Source of the DNA: a virus | DNA: 38,838 nt | Strand: one strand, 5' to 3' | Virus record (IMG/VR): IMGVR_UViG_3300030494_000108 | Span: 1 to 38,838 of that record | Translations under genes and position numbers: made by a program | Shown: piece by piece, positions 8,674 through 16,449 of the stretch | How the letters are laid out: every line of letters starts with the position of its first letter | Position numbering within the stretch: the first letter of the stretch is position 1 | The notes under the pieces: model-generated | What the model was told of the DNA's origin: nothing | The model's input: the letters and a program-made list of their open reading frames with translations, nothing else | Database searches by the model: none

Positions 8674-9414
8674 ATGAATACTACTCTGACCATCGACAGA
8701 TCAGCAGTTCTCTCATTCTTTGATGAGCTATCTCTCGCAAGTAAGGGACACGTTTCCGCCATTGTTGGCATCGTTGGTGAAGACTTGGGCATCTCGCTTC
8801 TTCAGCGGTGCTTACAGGAAACGTACGGCGTAATCAGCAAAGTAGTCACGCACGGCGGTTTACCGAAGACTCCCACGAACGGAACGGGCCGTGGTGACCG
8901 TCTCGACCGCTGGTTACTGACACAGCCTGCCCCGAGCAGACATCGAACGCTTTACCAAGTCGAAGTGAAGAATTGGTCATCAACAGCTATCGGGGGAAAG
9001 GAGCTTCGCTTAGACGCCGACGAGTCCGCCCTTCGACAGTACCGGCAAGAACGCTGGTTATCTCATTGGGATTCGGAACGGTCCTGCTTTCGATACTCCT
9101 TCGTGAGCAAGGTGCTCAGTAGGATGGTCCCGCCGACACACATGGACGACGAGACCGGACGGCTGGCTCCGATTTCACCGCCTGTTCAACTGGATGAGGT
9201 TGAGCCGTTGATCTGCTTCTGGTGGGCTACTCACCCGAAAGGCGACGACGTTTCTCTCTTTCGTTACGACACACCCGCACCAGTGAACGGGTTTACCGGG
9301 TTCTGGGTCTTCTCAATGTCCAACTACCTTCGGTCGTTGCATGTGCCAGAGATCAATTTGGAAATGCCCATAGCCGCTCGACGGCTACAATGGCTCTCAA
9401 GACTGTTCAGGTGA
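8674..9414 (+). CDS. PD-(D/E)XK nuclease-like protein
   Basis: A protein of 246 residues with a nuclease-like core: E36 in G-E-D-L-G-I-S-L-L, D75/D78 in G-D-R-L-D-R-W-L and E97-V-K99 in Y-Q-V-E-V-K-N-W-S-S. The order and spacing fit the PD-(D/E)XK fold seen in restriction enzymes and Holliday-type nucleases. The C-terminal half (from about 130) is rich in aromatic residues and not recognised; it may recognise the target. It starts 28 bases after the DUF2934-bearing nuclease gene in the same direction, so the two probably form an operon. No methyltransferase lies directly next to them, so a classical restriction-modification pair is not obvious. Confidence 0.6.
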   Translation: MNTTLTIDRSAVLSFFDELSLASKGHVSAIVGIVGEDLGISLLQRCLQETYGVISKVVTHGGLPKTPTNGTGRGDRLDRWLLTQPAPSRHRTLYQVEVKNWSSTAIGGKELRLDADESALRQYRQERWLSHWDSERSCFRYSFVSKVLSRMVPPTHMDDETGRLAPISPPVQLDEVEPLICFWWATHPKGDDVSLFRYDTPAPVNGFTGFWVFSMSNYLRSLHVPEINLEMPIAARRLQWLSRLFR

Positions 9415-9533
9415 GGTTTGCACCCGGTATCGTTGATGGCGTGCAGAGCAACCCATTCAGTGATTGCTTCCGGTGCGACTTGCCCCTCTTCGGTCACGAT
9501 TAGTACACGGCAAGTTTCGGATTTGAACGACAT
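9324..9533 (-). CDS. Possible small antisense gene, doubtful
   Basis: A 69-codon reading frame whose first 40 or so codons lie in otherwise empty DNA (V-L-I-V-T-E-E-G-Q-V-A-P-E-A-I-T-E-W looks protein-like) and whose 3' end overlaps the nuclease gene on the other strand. An AGGA lies about nine bases before the ATG. No family is recognised. It may be a remnant or chance. Confidence 0.2.
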   Translation of the reverse strand: MSFKSETCRVLIVTEEGQVAPEAITEWVALHAINDTGCKPHLNSLESHCSRRAAMGISKLISGTCNDRR

Positions 9534-9547
9534 GGCGGCTATTCCTA

Positions 9548-9565
9548 AGGCGCATTATTGCGCCT
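9548..9565. repeat. Perfect 7-bp inverted repeat
   Basis: AGGCGCA and TGCGCCT flank a TTAT loop. There is no T tract on either side, so an operator or a weak stem is as likely as a terminator. Confidence 0.5.
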
Positions 9566-9682
9566 CACGGTAATCGTACTCAGCCAGACTGGGTTCAGTG
9601 CCAGCACTTGCCTCCCTTTCATAGTTCCTTGGTTCGGTGGCGAAGGCTATGACGGTCTGGATTCCGGTCGCAATCCCGCGCC

Positions 9683-9715
9683 GTTGCGGGGAAACCAGCC
9701 TGCTATCCCCGCAAC
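9683..9715. repeat. Perfect 10-bp inverted repeat
   Basis: GTTGCGGGGA (9683-9692) and TCCCCGCAAC (9706-9715) are exact reverse complements around a 13-base loop. Further GCGGGGA copies at about 9741 and 9750 could form alternative pairings. No T tract follows, so a simple terminator is unlikely. Confidence 0.6.
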
Positions 9716-10104
9716 CGATGACATTGAAAACAAAGACCGTGCGGGGATGGCGGGGATAGGTCCGATTGCTAGCGCACGGCGCGTGGATTGTTCTGCAGAG
9801 CGCGCGTTAGCACCCACACATGCGTTGGGAACTGGAATGGACGGAGGCTATACCCGCTTTCCCGCTGATCATTGTTGTTCAAGCCGTTAGGCTGCGGGAT
9901 AGGGCTGGCCACTCTTGCCGGATGCGTTCGGCGTGTGGAGTTTCACGCTCAGTACATCGTCACTCCACCGGGGATTTTGGACTGTGCACACTTTGGTCAC
10001 GTGCTGGGTATTGATATCCAGAGATGATCCGGTTCGACTCGGGAACCTGCGGACCAGGTGCGTTCAATGTCACGAGACTAGGACCAGGCGGGAGCGTGCG
10101 CGAA

Positions 10105-10123
10105 GGGGCCGGGGGGGGGCCGG
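10105..10123. repeat. Nine-G tract between GGCC blocks
   Basis: A run of nine G (10111-10119) is flanked by GGGGCC and CCGG. Long G runs are rare in coding DNA and may form G-quadruplex-like structure or be a site of slippage. No gene reads through it convincingly. Confidence 0.5.
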
Positions 10124-10254
10124 TCATTTCCTCGGGCCTTTCCGTTTTCCGTGACCATGGCGCAGCTACGCGTGATAATCCGCGAAATTAGAAACGCAAT
10201 TTAGAGGAATCACTCATCAAAAGGCGCTGCCGAATTTACTGAGAAGGATTGGAG

Positions 10255-10803
10255 ATGAGAGGAAGGAAACCAAAGCCAACCACGTTGCAGATTTCGGAAG
10301 GTGATCCGCGCCGGCTTGGCACCCACAAGCTCGAACAAAAGATGAAGGCGGAAGCGAAAGCGTCTCGCGGCTTACCGGCGTGTCCCCGTCATCTAAAAGG
10401 TCTGGCGCGCAAAGCCTGGAAGTTTTGGAGCGAGGAACTGGAGCGGATGAACCTAGACTGCCGGCCGGACGCTCAGATGCTCGAAGGCGCGTGTGTCGCT
10501 TACGAAGCCGCAGTCGAATGCTACGAGACCATTCAGAAACAAGGCCGCCTGGTCGCGAAGCGCATTTTGGATCCGCAGACGAACACTTTGGTGGTGGCCA
10601 ACGTGAAGCCGCACCCGGCCGTGGCCCAAATGAATGCGGCATGGACATTGCTCAAGATGTTTTGTAGCGAATTTGGCTTGAGCCCTATTTCCCGCACACG
10701 ACTCGCGATTGAAAAGCCGGCTGACAGCGAGGACGATCTCTTAGAAATTCTTTCTCAGCCGCGCGAGCGGAAGGTGCAACCGCCAACCGAGGTCATCCAA
10801 TGA
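10255..10803 (+). CDS. Phage terminase small subunit, P27 family
   Basis: A DNA-recognition subunit of the packaging motor, 182 residues. It begins with the typical R-G-R-K-P-K-P-T block, then P-x-C-P-x-H-L-K-G-L-A-R-K-A-W-K-F-W (about 40-60) and a helical middle with Y-E-A-A-V-E-C-Y, ending in the A-A-W-T-L-L-K-M-F-C-S-E-F-G-L-S-P-I-S-R-T-R-L segment typical of P27-type proteins. A TTG two codons earlier is in frame, but the ATG at 10255 has AAGGA six bases upstream. The gene overlaps the next one by four bases (ATGA). It is intact. Confidence 0.88.
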   Translation: MRGRKPKPTTLQISEGDPRRLGTHKLEQKMKAEAKASRGLPACPRHLKGLARKAWKFWSEELERMNLDCRPDAQMLEGACVAYEAAVECYETIQKQGRLVAKRILDPQTNTLVVANVKPHPAVAQMNAAWTLLKMFCSEFGLSPISRTRLAIEKPADSEDDLLEILSQPRERKVQPPTEVIQ

Positions 10804-12146
10804 ACCCCTCCGAACGGAGTTTCGCACTCGAGTGGTGGCCGATCGACCGGCCACGGGATTACCCAAAGAACGCCCGGAAGTGGAGCGCCCGGGCAGTTGA
10901 TACTGTGGCGGCTTCGATCCGGGAGTATGGCTGGAAACAGCCGATCGTTTGCGATGCCGAAGATGTCATCATCATCGGCCACCTGCGACGCGCGGCTGGA
11001 CGACAGGCTGGAATGACCGAGTGCCCGGTTCACGTCGCACGCGATCTCACGCCGGAGCAGGTCCGTGGGCTGCGGCTGATGGACAACCGCAGCCACGAAG
11101 AGGCTGGCTGGGACTTCGAACTGCTCGGCCCAGAATTGATCGACCTGCAGCGCTTGGGCTTCGGCCTCGAGCTCACTGGCTTCGATGAACAAGAGCTTGC
11201 CCGCGCGATGATGCAGAAGACTGACGGCCTGACCGACCCTGATGAGTGCCCGCTTGTTCCCGACAATCCCGTGTCAGTGCTGGGCGACCTGTGGTTGTTG
11301 GGGCCGCATCGCTTGCTATGTGGAAGTTGCTTGGACCAAGCCGGCGTTGCCCGCGTGCTCGATGGGGGTAAGCCCACGCTACTGATCACCGATCCGCCCT
11401 ACGGTGTGGAACTCGACATGGAATGGCGCGATCGGGCGGGGCTGAACGGCCGCGGACCCGCTGAGCCCAGCTACATGAAAGAACGGATTGAGGGCCACAC
11501 GACCACGTCCATCTCGGGAGATACGATCGCGGACTGGTCTCCGGCGTTTGCGCTGGTCCCCAGCCTTGCGATCGCTTACGTCTGGCACGCAACGTCGCAC
11601 ATGATCGAGGTGGCCCAGGGACTGCAGTCGATCGGTTTCGAACTTCGCCAGCAAATAATCTGGGAAAAAACCGTGGCCGCGATTTCTCGGCAGGCTTACC
11701 ACTGGAAGCATGAGCCCTGTTGGTACGCAGTACGCAAAGGGCAGACGGCCAAATGGATCGGGACGAAGGATCAGACGACTATCTGGGAAGCGGCCAGCCC
11801 GAAGCAGATATCGAGCGGATCGAAGGAGGAGAAGTTCGACCATCCAACGCAAAAACCCATCGCGCTCATGGAGCGACCGATTAAAAATCATGACGGCGCA
11901 GTGTACGAGCCGTTCGGCGGGTCGGGCACGACCCTGATGGCTAGCGAGACGCTCGGCAGGAACTGTTACTGCGTCGAGATCGAACCACGATTCGTTGACG
12001 TGATCGTGACTCGCTGGCAGAATTTCACGGGCCGCGCAGCGATACTCCACGGCTCCCAGAAGACCTTTGAGCAGGTGAAGCTCGAACGGCGGTCGGCGAG
12101 TGAAGACGCCGAATCCACCGAACAATTGGCCGTGCGCGGCGAATAG
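10800..12146 (+). CDS. ParB-like domain fused to a beta-class DNA methyltransferase
   Basis: A protein of 448 residues. Residues about 15-100 form a ParB N-terminal-like domain (N-A-R-K-W-S, then G-W-K-Q-P-I-V, then I-I-G-H-x-R). A methyltransferase follows with D-P-P-Y at 198-201 (catalytic motif) and F-G-G-S-G-T-T at 372-378 (S-adenosylmethionine binding). Catalytic motif before binding motif is the beta-class order of N4-cytosine or N6-adenine methyltransferases. Such fusions are common in phage packaging modules and may protect phage DNA from host restriction. It is coupled to the small terminase gene by a four-base overlap, and the large terminase starts two bases after its stop. Confidence 0.88.
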   Translation: MNPSERSFALEWWPIDRPRDYPKNARKWSARAVDTVAASIREYGWKQPIVCDAEDVIIIGHLRRAAGRQAGMTECPVHVARDLTPEQVRGLRLMDNRSHEEAGWDFELLGPELIDLQRLGFGLELTGFDEQELARAMMQKTDGLTDPDECPLVPDNPVSVLGDLWLLGPHRLLCGSCLDQAGVARVLDGGKPTLLITDPPYGVELDMEWRDRAGLNGRGPAEPSYMKERIEGHTTTSISGDTIADWSPAFALVPSLAIAYVWHATSHMIEVAQGLQSIGFELRQQIIWEKTVAAISRQAYHWKHEPCWYAVRKGQTAKWIGTKDQTTIWEAASPKQISSGSKEEKFDHPTQKPIALMERPIKNHDGAVYEPFGGSGTTLMASETLGRNCYCVEIEPRFVDVIVTRWQNFTGRAAILHGSQKTFEQVKLERRSASEDAESTEQLAVRGE

Positions 12147-12148
12147 AT

Positions 12149-13780
12149 GTGCCCTACTCCCAGGCTCAAGCCGATGCCGCGTGCAATTTCTTTGAGCACA
12201 TTCTCAAGCACACCGCGGACGAGTGGTACGGAAAGCCGTTCTTGCTGGTTCCGTGGCAAGAGGAAGCGCTCAGTGCCATCTTCGGCCAGATAGACGAAGC
12301 CGGAAACCGCATTATCGAGATGGCGTATTTAGAAGTTCCGAAGAAAGCCGGGAAGTCGGAGATGGCCGCAGGCCTGGCTTTGTTCGTTCTTCTGACCACC
12401 AATACACCCGGGTGCCAGGTCTACGGCGCTGCCGCAGCCACGCGCCAGGCGCTGAACGTGTTCCGTGCGGCATGCAAAATGGTCGACCAATCGCCAGTCC
12501 TTTCCAAGAGACTCCGCGTGCTTCGCGGCACGCATCGCATTATCAAGCGCTCGGACCCCGAATCGTTCTACGCCGCAGTCGCAGCCGATGGAGATTTCGG
12601 GGACGGAGTGAATCCCGCCGTCGTGATCGCGGACGAGATCCATCGTTGGAAAACACGAAAGCAGCTCGACAACTGGGACGTTCTCTCAAACGGCGGCATC
12701 ACGCGCCGGCAGACGCTCACGATCGCAATCACCACGGCCGGCGTACAGAACGAATCCCCACTGGCATGGCGGCTGCACGAAAAGGCCCGCAAGATCGAAG
12801 AGGGCATTGTTTCGGATGCGAAATTCTACGGCCGCATTTACGGTGCTGCCAAAGAAGATGACCCCGCCGACCCGAAGACCTGGATCAAGGCCAACCCTTC
12901 GCTCAAGCAAAACGGCGGCTTCCTCGATATCGAAAAGATCAGGGAGAAATTTGTCTCGCATGAAGCCGAAGGCGATCTCACATCCTTCAAGCGCTATTAC
13001 CTCAACATGTGGGATCAGAAAGAAAGTCGCGCGATCGACATGGTCAAATGGGACGCTTCCGCTGGTGACTGGCATGCTGCCGGCATGCTCGCAAAATCAA
13101 CCGAGGACAAGGTGCGACCCTTGCCTCACGCCTTGATGGCACGCTTCAAGGACCGGCGCTGCTGGGCCGGCGTAGACCTCTCGATGACGACAGACCTTTC
13201 CGCTGTAGCGCTCGTGTTCCCCTGTGATGACACCGGCTTCGACGTGCTGGCGTTCTTCTGGATGCCGGAACAGGCCGTGCGCCAGCGGGAACGGCGCGAC
13301 GGTATGCCGTACCAGCGATGGGCCGATCAGGGATTCGTCGAGCTTTCACCTGGTGACGTGATCGACTACCGTGACATCACGGCACGGCTGGTGTGGGCGT
13401 CAGAGATGTTCGACCTGCAAGAAATCTGCTTCGACCCGTGGAACTCACGACAGATCTCGATCTCGATGATTGAGCAAGGCTATGACTGCATCGAGATCCG
13501 GCAGGGTGTTGCCACACTATCCGAGCCGTCCAAGAAGTTGCTCGAACTGGTCGCATCTGGCAAGCTCCGCCACGGAGGAAATCCTGTGCTGCGCTGGAAC
13601 GCGAGCTGCCTCTCGACGAAGGAGAGCAACGATAACCTGATGTTCACAAAGCCGGAGCGGTCGAAAAGTTCCTCGCGCATCGATGGAATCGCGGCAACGG
13701 TCAACGCGCTGGCGCGCGCGATTGTGAGGAAGCCGCGGCAGATGAGCATTTACAGTACGCGGGGCATCTTGACGGTCTGA
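12149..13780 (+). CDS. Phage terminase large subunit
   Basis: The ATPase-nuclease of DNA packaging, 543 residues. Walker A is V-P-K-K-A-G-K-S-E (63-71), Walker B is A-V-V-I-A-D-E-I-H (157-165), and the nuclease domain starts with W-A-G-V-D-L-S-M-T-T-D (Asp342, Asp348) and continues with F-D-P-W-N-S at about 430. It belongs to the YmfN/Terminase_1-like group. The GTG start two bases after the upstream stop suggests translational coupling; no clear ribosome binding site is seen. All key residues are present, so packaging ATPase function could persist although no head genes follow. Confidence 0.92.
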   Translation: MPYSQAQADAACNFFEHILKHTADEWYGKPFLLVPWQEEALSAIFGQIDEAGNRIIEMAYLEVPKKAGKSEMAAGLALFVLLTTNTPGCQVYGAAAATRQALNVFRAACKMVDQSPVLSKRLRVLRGTHRIIKRSDPESFYAAVAADGDFGDGVNPAVVIADEIHRWKTRKQLDNWDVLSNGGITRRQTLTIAITTAGVQNESPLAWRLHEKARKIEEGIVSDAKFYGRIYGAAKEDDPADPKTWIKANPSLKQNGGFLDIEKIREKFVSHEAEGDLTSFKRYYLNMWDQKESRAIDMVKWDASAGDWHAAGMLAKSTEDKVRPLPHALMARFKDRRCWAGVDLSMTTDLSAVALVFPCDDTGFDVLAFFWMPEQAVRQRERRDGMPYQRWADQGFVELSPGDVIDYRDITARLVWASEMFDLQEICFDPWNSRQISISMIEQGYDCIEIRQGVATLSEPSKKLLELVASGKLRHGGNPVLRWNASCLSTKESNDNLMFTKPERSKSSSRIDGIAATVNALARAIVRKPRQMSIYSTRGILTV

Positions 13781-13814
13781 GGTTGGCCATAGCATGGGCC
13801 CCTGAAAAGCGAAA

Positions 13815-13843
13815 TGCCCGCCGCGGCCGAAGCCGGGCGGGCA
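13815..13843 (-). terminator. Terminator hairpin of the DUF3489 gene
   Basis: TGCCCGCC (13815-13822) pairs with GGCGGGCA (13836-13843), extended by CGGC/GCCG around a CGAA loop with one bulged G. On the minus strand the stem is followed by a T-rich stretch (TTTCGCTTTTC), as expected for a rho-independent terminator of the gene that ends at 13862. It may also slow transcription from the terminase side. Confidence 0.7.
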
Positions 13844-13861
13844 GAAGGGCCGGACGGGATG

Positions 13862-14275
13862 CTACTTTTTGATCGAGTAAACGCGCTCGCCGTCCTCGCG
13901 CTTGGCGGATTCGACGGTGAGCCCCATCTTCTTGCCCACGGTACCGGAGAGGAAGCCCCGGATCGAGTGATTCTGCCAGCCAGTCAATTTTGTGAGTTCG
14001 GCGAGGGTTGCACCTTTGGGCCGCCGGATCAGGGCCAGGATCTTCGCGCCCTTGCTTTCCGGGCGTGGGGCGGAGGCCTGCTTGGCCCTAGCGGGTTTGG
14101 CGGCTTTGGCTTGCCTCTTCAGTCCGGCCTTGGCTTTCGCACCCTTGGCGGCTTTCTGGCCCGTGGGCGCGCCCTTCTTTTGGCTCGCGCCCTTCTTCGA
14201 GTGGGTCTTCTCCGGCGCGACGTGCGCGCCCTGTGCCGCAACAGTGGCGGCTGTGTTGGCTTCAGCGTTGGTCAT
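13862..14275 (-). CDS. DUF3489 protein with histone-H1-like tail
   Basis: A protein of 137 residues. The first 70 are rich in Lys, Ala and Pro (K-K-G-A-S-Q-K-K-G-A-P and similar), like the tail of histone H1 or of nucleoid proteins. Residues about 72-137 match DUF3489, a winged-helix-like domain (I-L-A-L-I-R-R-P-K-G-A-T-L-A-E-L, then T-G-W-Q-N-H-S-I-R-G-F-L-S-G). DUF3489 genes are frequent in phage-like islands near recombinases; a DNA-binding role is inferred. It runs against all neighbours, has its own terminator, and sits exactly where portal and capsid genes would be expected. Confidence 0.82.
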   Translation of the reverse strand: MTNAEANTAATVAAQGAHVAPEKTHSKKGASQKKGAPTGQKAAKGAKAKAGLKRQAKAAKPARAKQASAPRPESKGAKILALIRRPKGATLAELTKLTGWQNHSIRGFLSGTVGKKMGLTVESAKREDGERVYSIKK

Positions 14276-14493
14276 GTTGGTTCTCGTATCCTTTTCTGCG
14301 CTTCGTTTGCGCCTGACGATTCATCGCTCTTGTCCGCCGGAAAGGCAAGGCAATAGTGAACGGGTTGCGCAACGTTAAGCGTGGGAGGCGAACACGTGGC
14401 GACATCAGCTGAATCGAAGCGATCGCCAGCCGCGAGCGTTGCGATGCTGATCCATCAAGCAGTGAGGCGCCGAGAAAACTATCCTGATGGACG

Positions 14494-15263
14494 ATGTCCT
14501 TCGTTCTCGGCAACGTCGACGTGAGCGGCAGCGGTCCGTACACGTACACCATCATTCCGGCTCTGGGAGCAACGAATCCGACCGGCCTCGAGTTGCCCTA
14601 CTCTCGTTCGTGCAGCAGATCCGGCCTGGTGGTTCAGCGGTGCTGGACGAAATGCTGGTGGGCTGCGCAGTCAAAGGTTGGAAGCTGTCGATTAAGAACT
14701 CGCCGGGCCGCGCCAGCGCGATGATCGCGGCGGAATGCGTGACTACCGGACAGTACACCTCGCCCAGCGGAATCACGCTGCCCGCCGTTTATTCACCGCA
14801 CGAGTTCAATGCCGAAATGATCAGCGCGCTGACCTTCAACGGCATCAACTACCTCTCCGGCAGCAGCGCCAAGGACTTCGTGTCCATGGAAGCGTCCTGG
14901 GAGAACAGCTTCCGGCCCGGATTTTTTCCTGGTTCGGGGGCGCAGGATGGCTACCAGATCCAGGGACGTTTCGAGTGGGGCGACCGCGTCTTTGCAGTGC
15001 AGTTCGTGGTGCGCGTCGAGGCAGGATCGGCCGAGTACTCGAACCTGATCAATCTGACCACCGGGACCGCCACGTTCACCGTGACTCGCGACACCAACAA
15101 TTCCTTCACGATGCTCATCCAGAAGATGGGTTTCAACGTCGCGGAACTCAGCAACACGGATGGCATCGTGACGCTCCAGATCACCGGCGTGCAACTCTTC
15201 GACCCCACTAACGGGCTGGTGACCATGACGATCATCACGCCGCAAACGGGTATCTGCCAATAG
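14494..15263 (+). pseudogene. Phage tail tube protein, frameshifted
   Basis: The likely N terminus (M-S-F-V-L-G-N-V-D-V-S-G-S-G-P-Y, from 14494) and the body (S-F-V-Q-Q-I-R-P-G-G-S-A-V-L-D-E to G-I-C-Q) lie in different frames; the break is near 14600, inside L-P-Y-S. The body is rich in short beta strands and ends in repeated strand-rich segments (V-T-L-Q-I-T-G-V-Q-L), as in tail tube or major tail proteins of siphophages. Position between terminase and a chaperone-like gene agrees. Assignment as tail tube is by composition and order, not by a diagnostic motif. A frame starting at 14487 could still make the body with a wrong N terminus. Confidence 0.55.
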
Positions 15264-15272
15264 GAGGTGTGA

Positions 15273-15881
15273 ATGGAAACCGAAAAGAAAGCGGGCTTCG
15301 ATGCGTCGAAGCCGTTTGTGGTGCCGATACTTTCAGGCGGCCAGAAAAGCTGCGAGATGCGGTTCCCTTCGGACGAGGAGTGGTGTGCCTGGGCGCGTGC
15401 GCAGCGCACCGTCCGCCATTTTCTTGGACGCGGCAAGTCGCAGAGCGAGGACGTGGACCTGCCGAAGATCAACGCGGAACTGTTCGCGAAGATTCGCTCC
15501 GACAAAGATGGCCCGGAGTTCGACGACGCCGAGGTCGGCATGGTGATCGGGCGAATCGAGCGGTGCGCGGTGGCCAGCGTCGAACGCGAGGGGATCAACT
15601 ACCGGATCGAGATGAAGGTTCCTGGCGCCCGCGTCGTTCACGTCCTACGCATGCCAACCGCCAAGGAAATGCGGGACCACGAACGGGCTTCGACCAGCGT
15701 GGTCGCAGCGCGTCGTTCGATAGAAACGCGCGCGTTCCTGGAGCCGAGCGGTGCGGTTTACGACAAGCTCCATATCTCGCACGACGGTTACGCGGGCGCG
15801 GTGCCGATCGTGCACAAGTCAGCGACGGTGTCCGAGGCGATCGCGCAACTCGAAATCGAGGCCGACGAAGACCCGGAATAG
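15273..15881 (+). CDS. Tail assembly chaperone-like protein
   Basis: A protein of 202 residues, with AGGAGG at 15262-15267 five bases before the ATG. It carries a conserved-looking N-terminal part (M-R-F-P-S-D-E-E-W-C-A-W-A-R) and a strand-rich C-terminal half. I do not recognise a named family. Its place directly after the tail tube gene is that of the gpG-type tail assembly chaperones, which cover the tape measure during tail assembly, and a -1 reading frame is open along its whole end, so a gpG/gpGT-style extension is possible. No canonical slippery heptamer is visible near the stop. The gene itself is intact. Confidence 0.55.
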   Translation: METEKKAGFDASKPFVVPILSGGQKSCEMRFPSDEEWCAWARAQRTVRHFLGRGKSQSEDVDLPKINAELFAKIRSDKDGPEFDDAEVGMVIGRIERCAVASVEREGINYRIEMKVPGARVVHVLRMPTAKEMRDHERASTSVVAARRSIETRAFLEPSGAVYDKLHISHDGYAGAVPIVHKSATVSEAIAQLEIEADEDPE

Positions 15882-16165
15882 CCACGCCCGACGACTGGCC
15901 GGACGAGCCGGGCGTTCGCTTCCTGAGCCGGTCAGTACTGCACCAGGTGACGCTCTGTGGGCCTGAAGAAGAGTGTCCCGACCGCGTCTTCCGCTGCCGC
16001 AGTTGCGGATATTCGGCGCAGACGGAGTTGGATCGCTGCCCCGCATGTCGTGCGGACTGGAAGGCCCTCGACGTCAGCCATGGGCCTGCCTGTCCGAAGG
16101 ATCGGCTCGAAGAAGCAATGGACACGCCGAACGACGCTCTTGTTCGACGATCTTCCGCATTCTGA
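15882..16165 (+). pseudogene. Zinc-ribbon protein without a start codon
   Basis: In the frame -1 to the preceding gene there is a coherent protein: T-P-D-D-W-P-D-E-P-G-V-R-F-L-S-R-S, then a zinc ribbon with C-R-S-C and C-P-A-C, ending at 16165. No ATG or well-placed GTG/TTG precedes the first residues; the codon where a start would fit reads ATA. Either the start was lost or the segment is made as a -1 frameshift extension of the chaperone-like gene. Its C terminus runs into a further shifted fragment. Confidence 0.45.
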
Positions 16166-16299
16166 ACGCAAAGAGCATCGGGCTGACGATCACGCTCGCG
16201 GATATCACGGAGCAGGAGTTCCGCGTGTTGGAACTCATCGAAGGTGAGCGCCAGGAGCAGATTACGACCGGGCGCAGCAGCATACAGAGGTCCCGATAG
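16150..16299 (+). pseudogene. Remnant of a small tail-region protein
   Basis: A fragment with F-R-I-L-N-A-K-S-I-G-L-T-I-T-L-A-D-I-T and E-Q-E-F-R-V-L-E-L-I-E-G-E-R-Q-E-Q lies in another frame than the zinc-ribbon fragment and has no start of its own. It may be the former C terminus of the zinc-ribbon protein or of a separate small gene. It ends just before the cargo block. Confidence 0.4.
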
Positions 16300-16413
16300 C
16301 GGCGAATTATGAAGTGCCGAATAACTTCGACTTGGGCTCTCGGTCCGAGCGAGTTCACCCACCGCAGCACACACATCGCGTGCCTTGGCTTACCTGTCGT
16401 GGCGTACCTTCCG

Positions 16414-16442
16414 TTGCGTCATTCCTGCACATCTGGTAGTAT
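16414..16442 (+). promoter_or_regulatory. Candidate promoter of the TIR gene
   Basis: TTGCGT (16414-16419), a 17-base spacer and an extended -10 element TG-G-TAGTAT (16434-16442). Transcription would start at about 16449-16450, on the GTG that starts the TIR domain, which would give a leaderless message. The lack of a clear ribosome binding site before that GTG fits. Confidence 0.35.
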
Positions 16443-16449
16443 CCGGGCT

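Larger units (their letters stand above)
9415..10254. other. Long non-coding stretch upstream of the terminase genes
   Basis: No convincing gene on either strand apart from the doubtful small frame ending at 9533. It holds three symmetric sites (listed separately) and two further GCGGGGA copies near 9741-9757 that repeat the arm of the second hairpin. Its place right before the small terminase gene is where cos or pac packaging sites often lie, which is an inference only. GGTTCGACTC at 10030-10039 with ACCA at 10052-10055 resembles the 3' end of a tRNA, but one T-stem pair is mismatched and no matching 5' half is seen. Confidence 0.5.

Noticed and set aside
10026-10055. Possible tRNA 3' end used as attachment site
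   Set aside because: The GGTTCGACTC and ACCA motifs are present, but the T stem has a mismatch and no complementary acceptor 5' strand is seen upstream.
9558-10154. Plus-strand frames of 110 and 79 codons before the terminase
   Set aside because: Low-quality composition, no ribosome binding site, and interruption by hairpins and a G tract; no family resemblance.
13814-14356. Plus-strand frame of 180 codons over the DUF3489 gene
   Set aside because: It is the antisense of a recognised domain and rich in Gly/Leu/Phe repeats produced by Lys/Ala codons on the other strand.
16309-16449. Longer start of the TIR gene at ATG 16309
   Set aside because: The extra 47 residues are not protein-like, and promoter and domain start both agree with GTG 16450.
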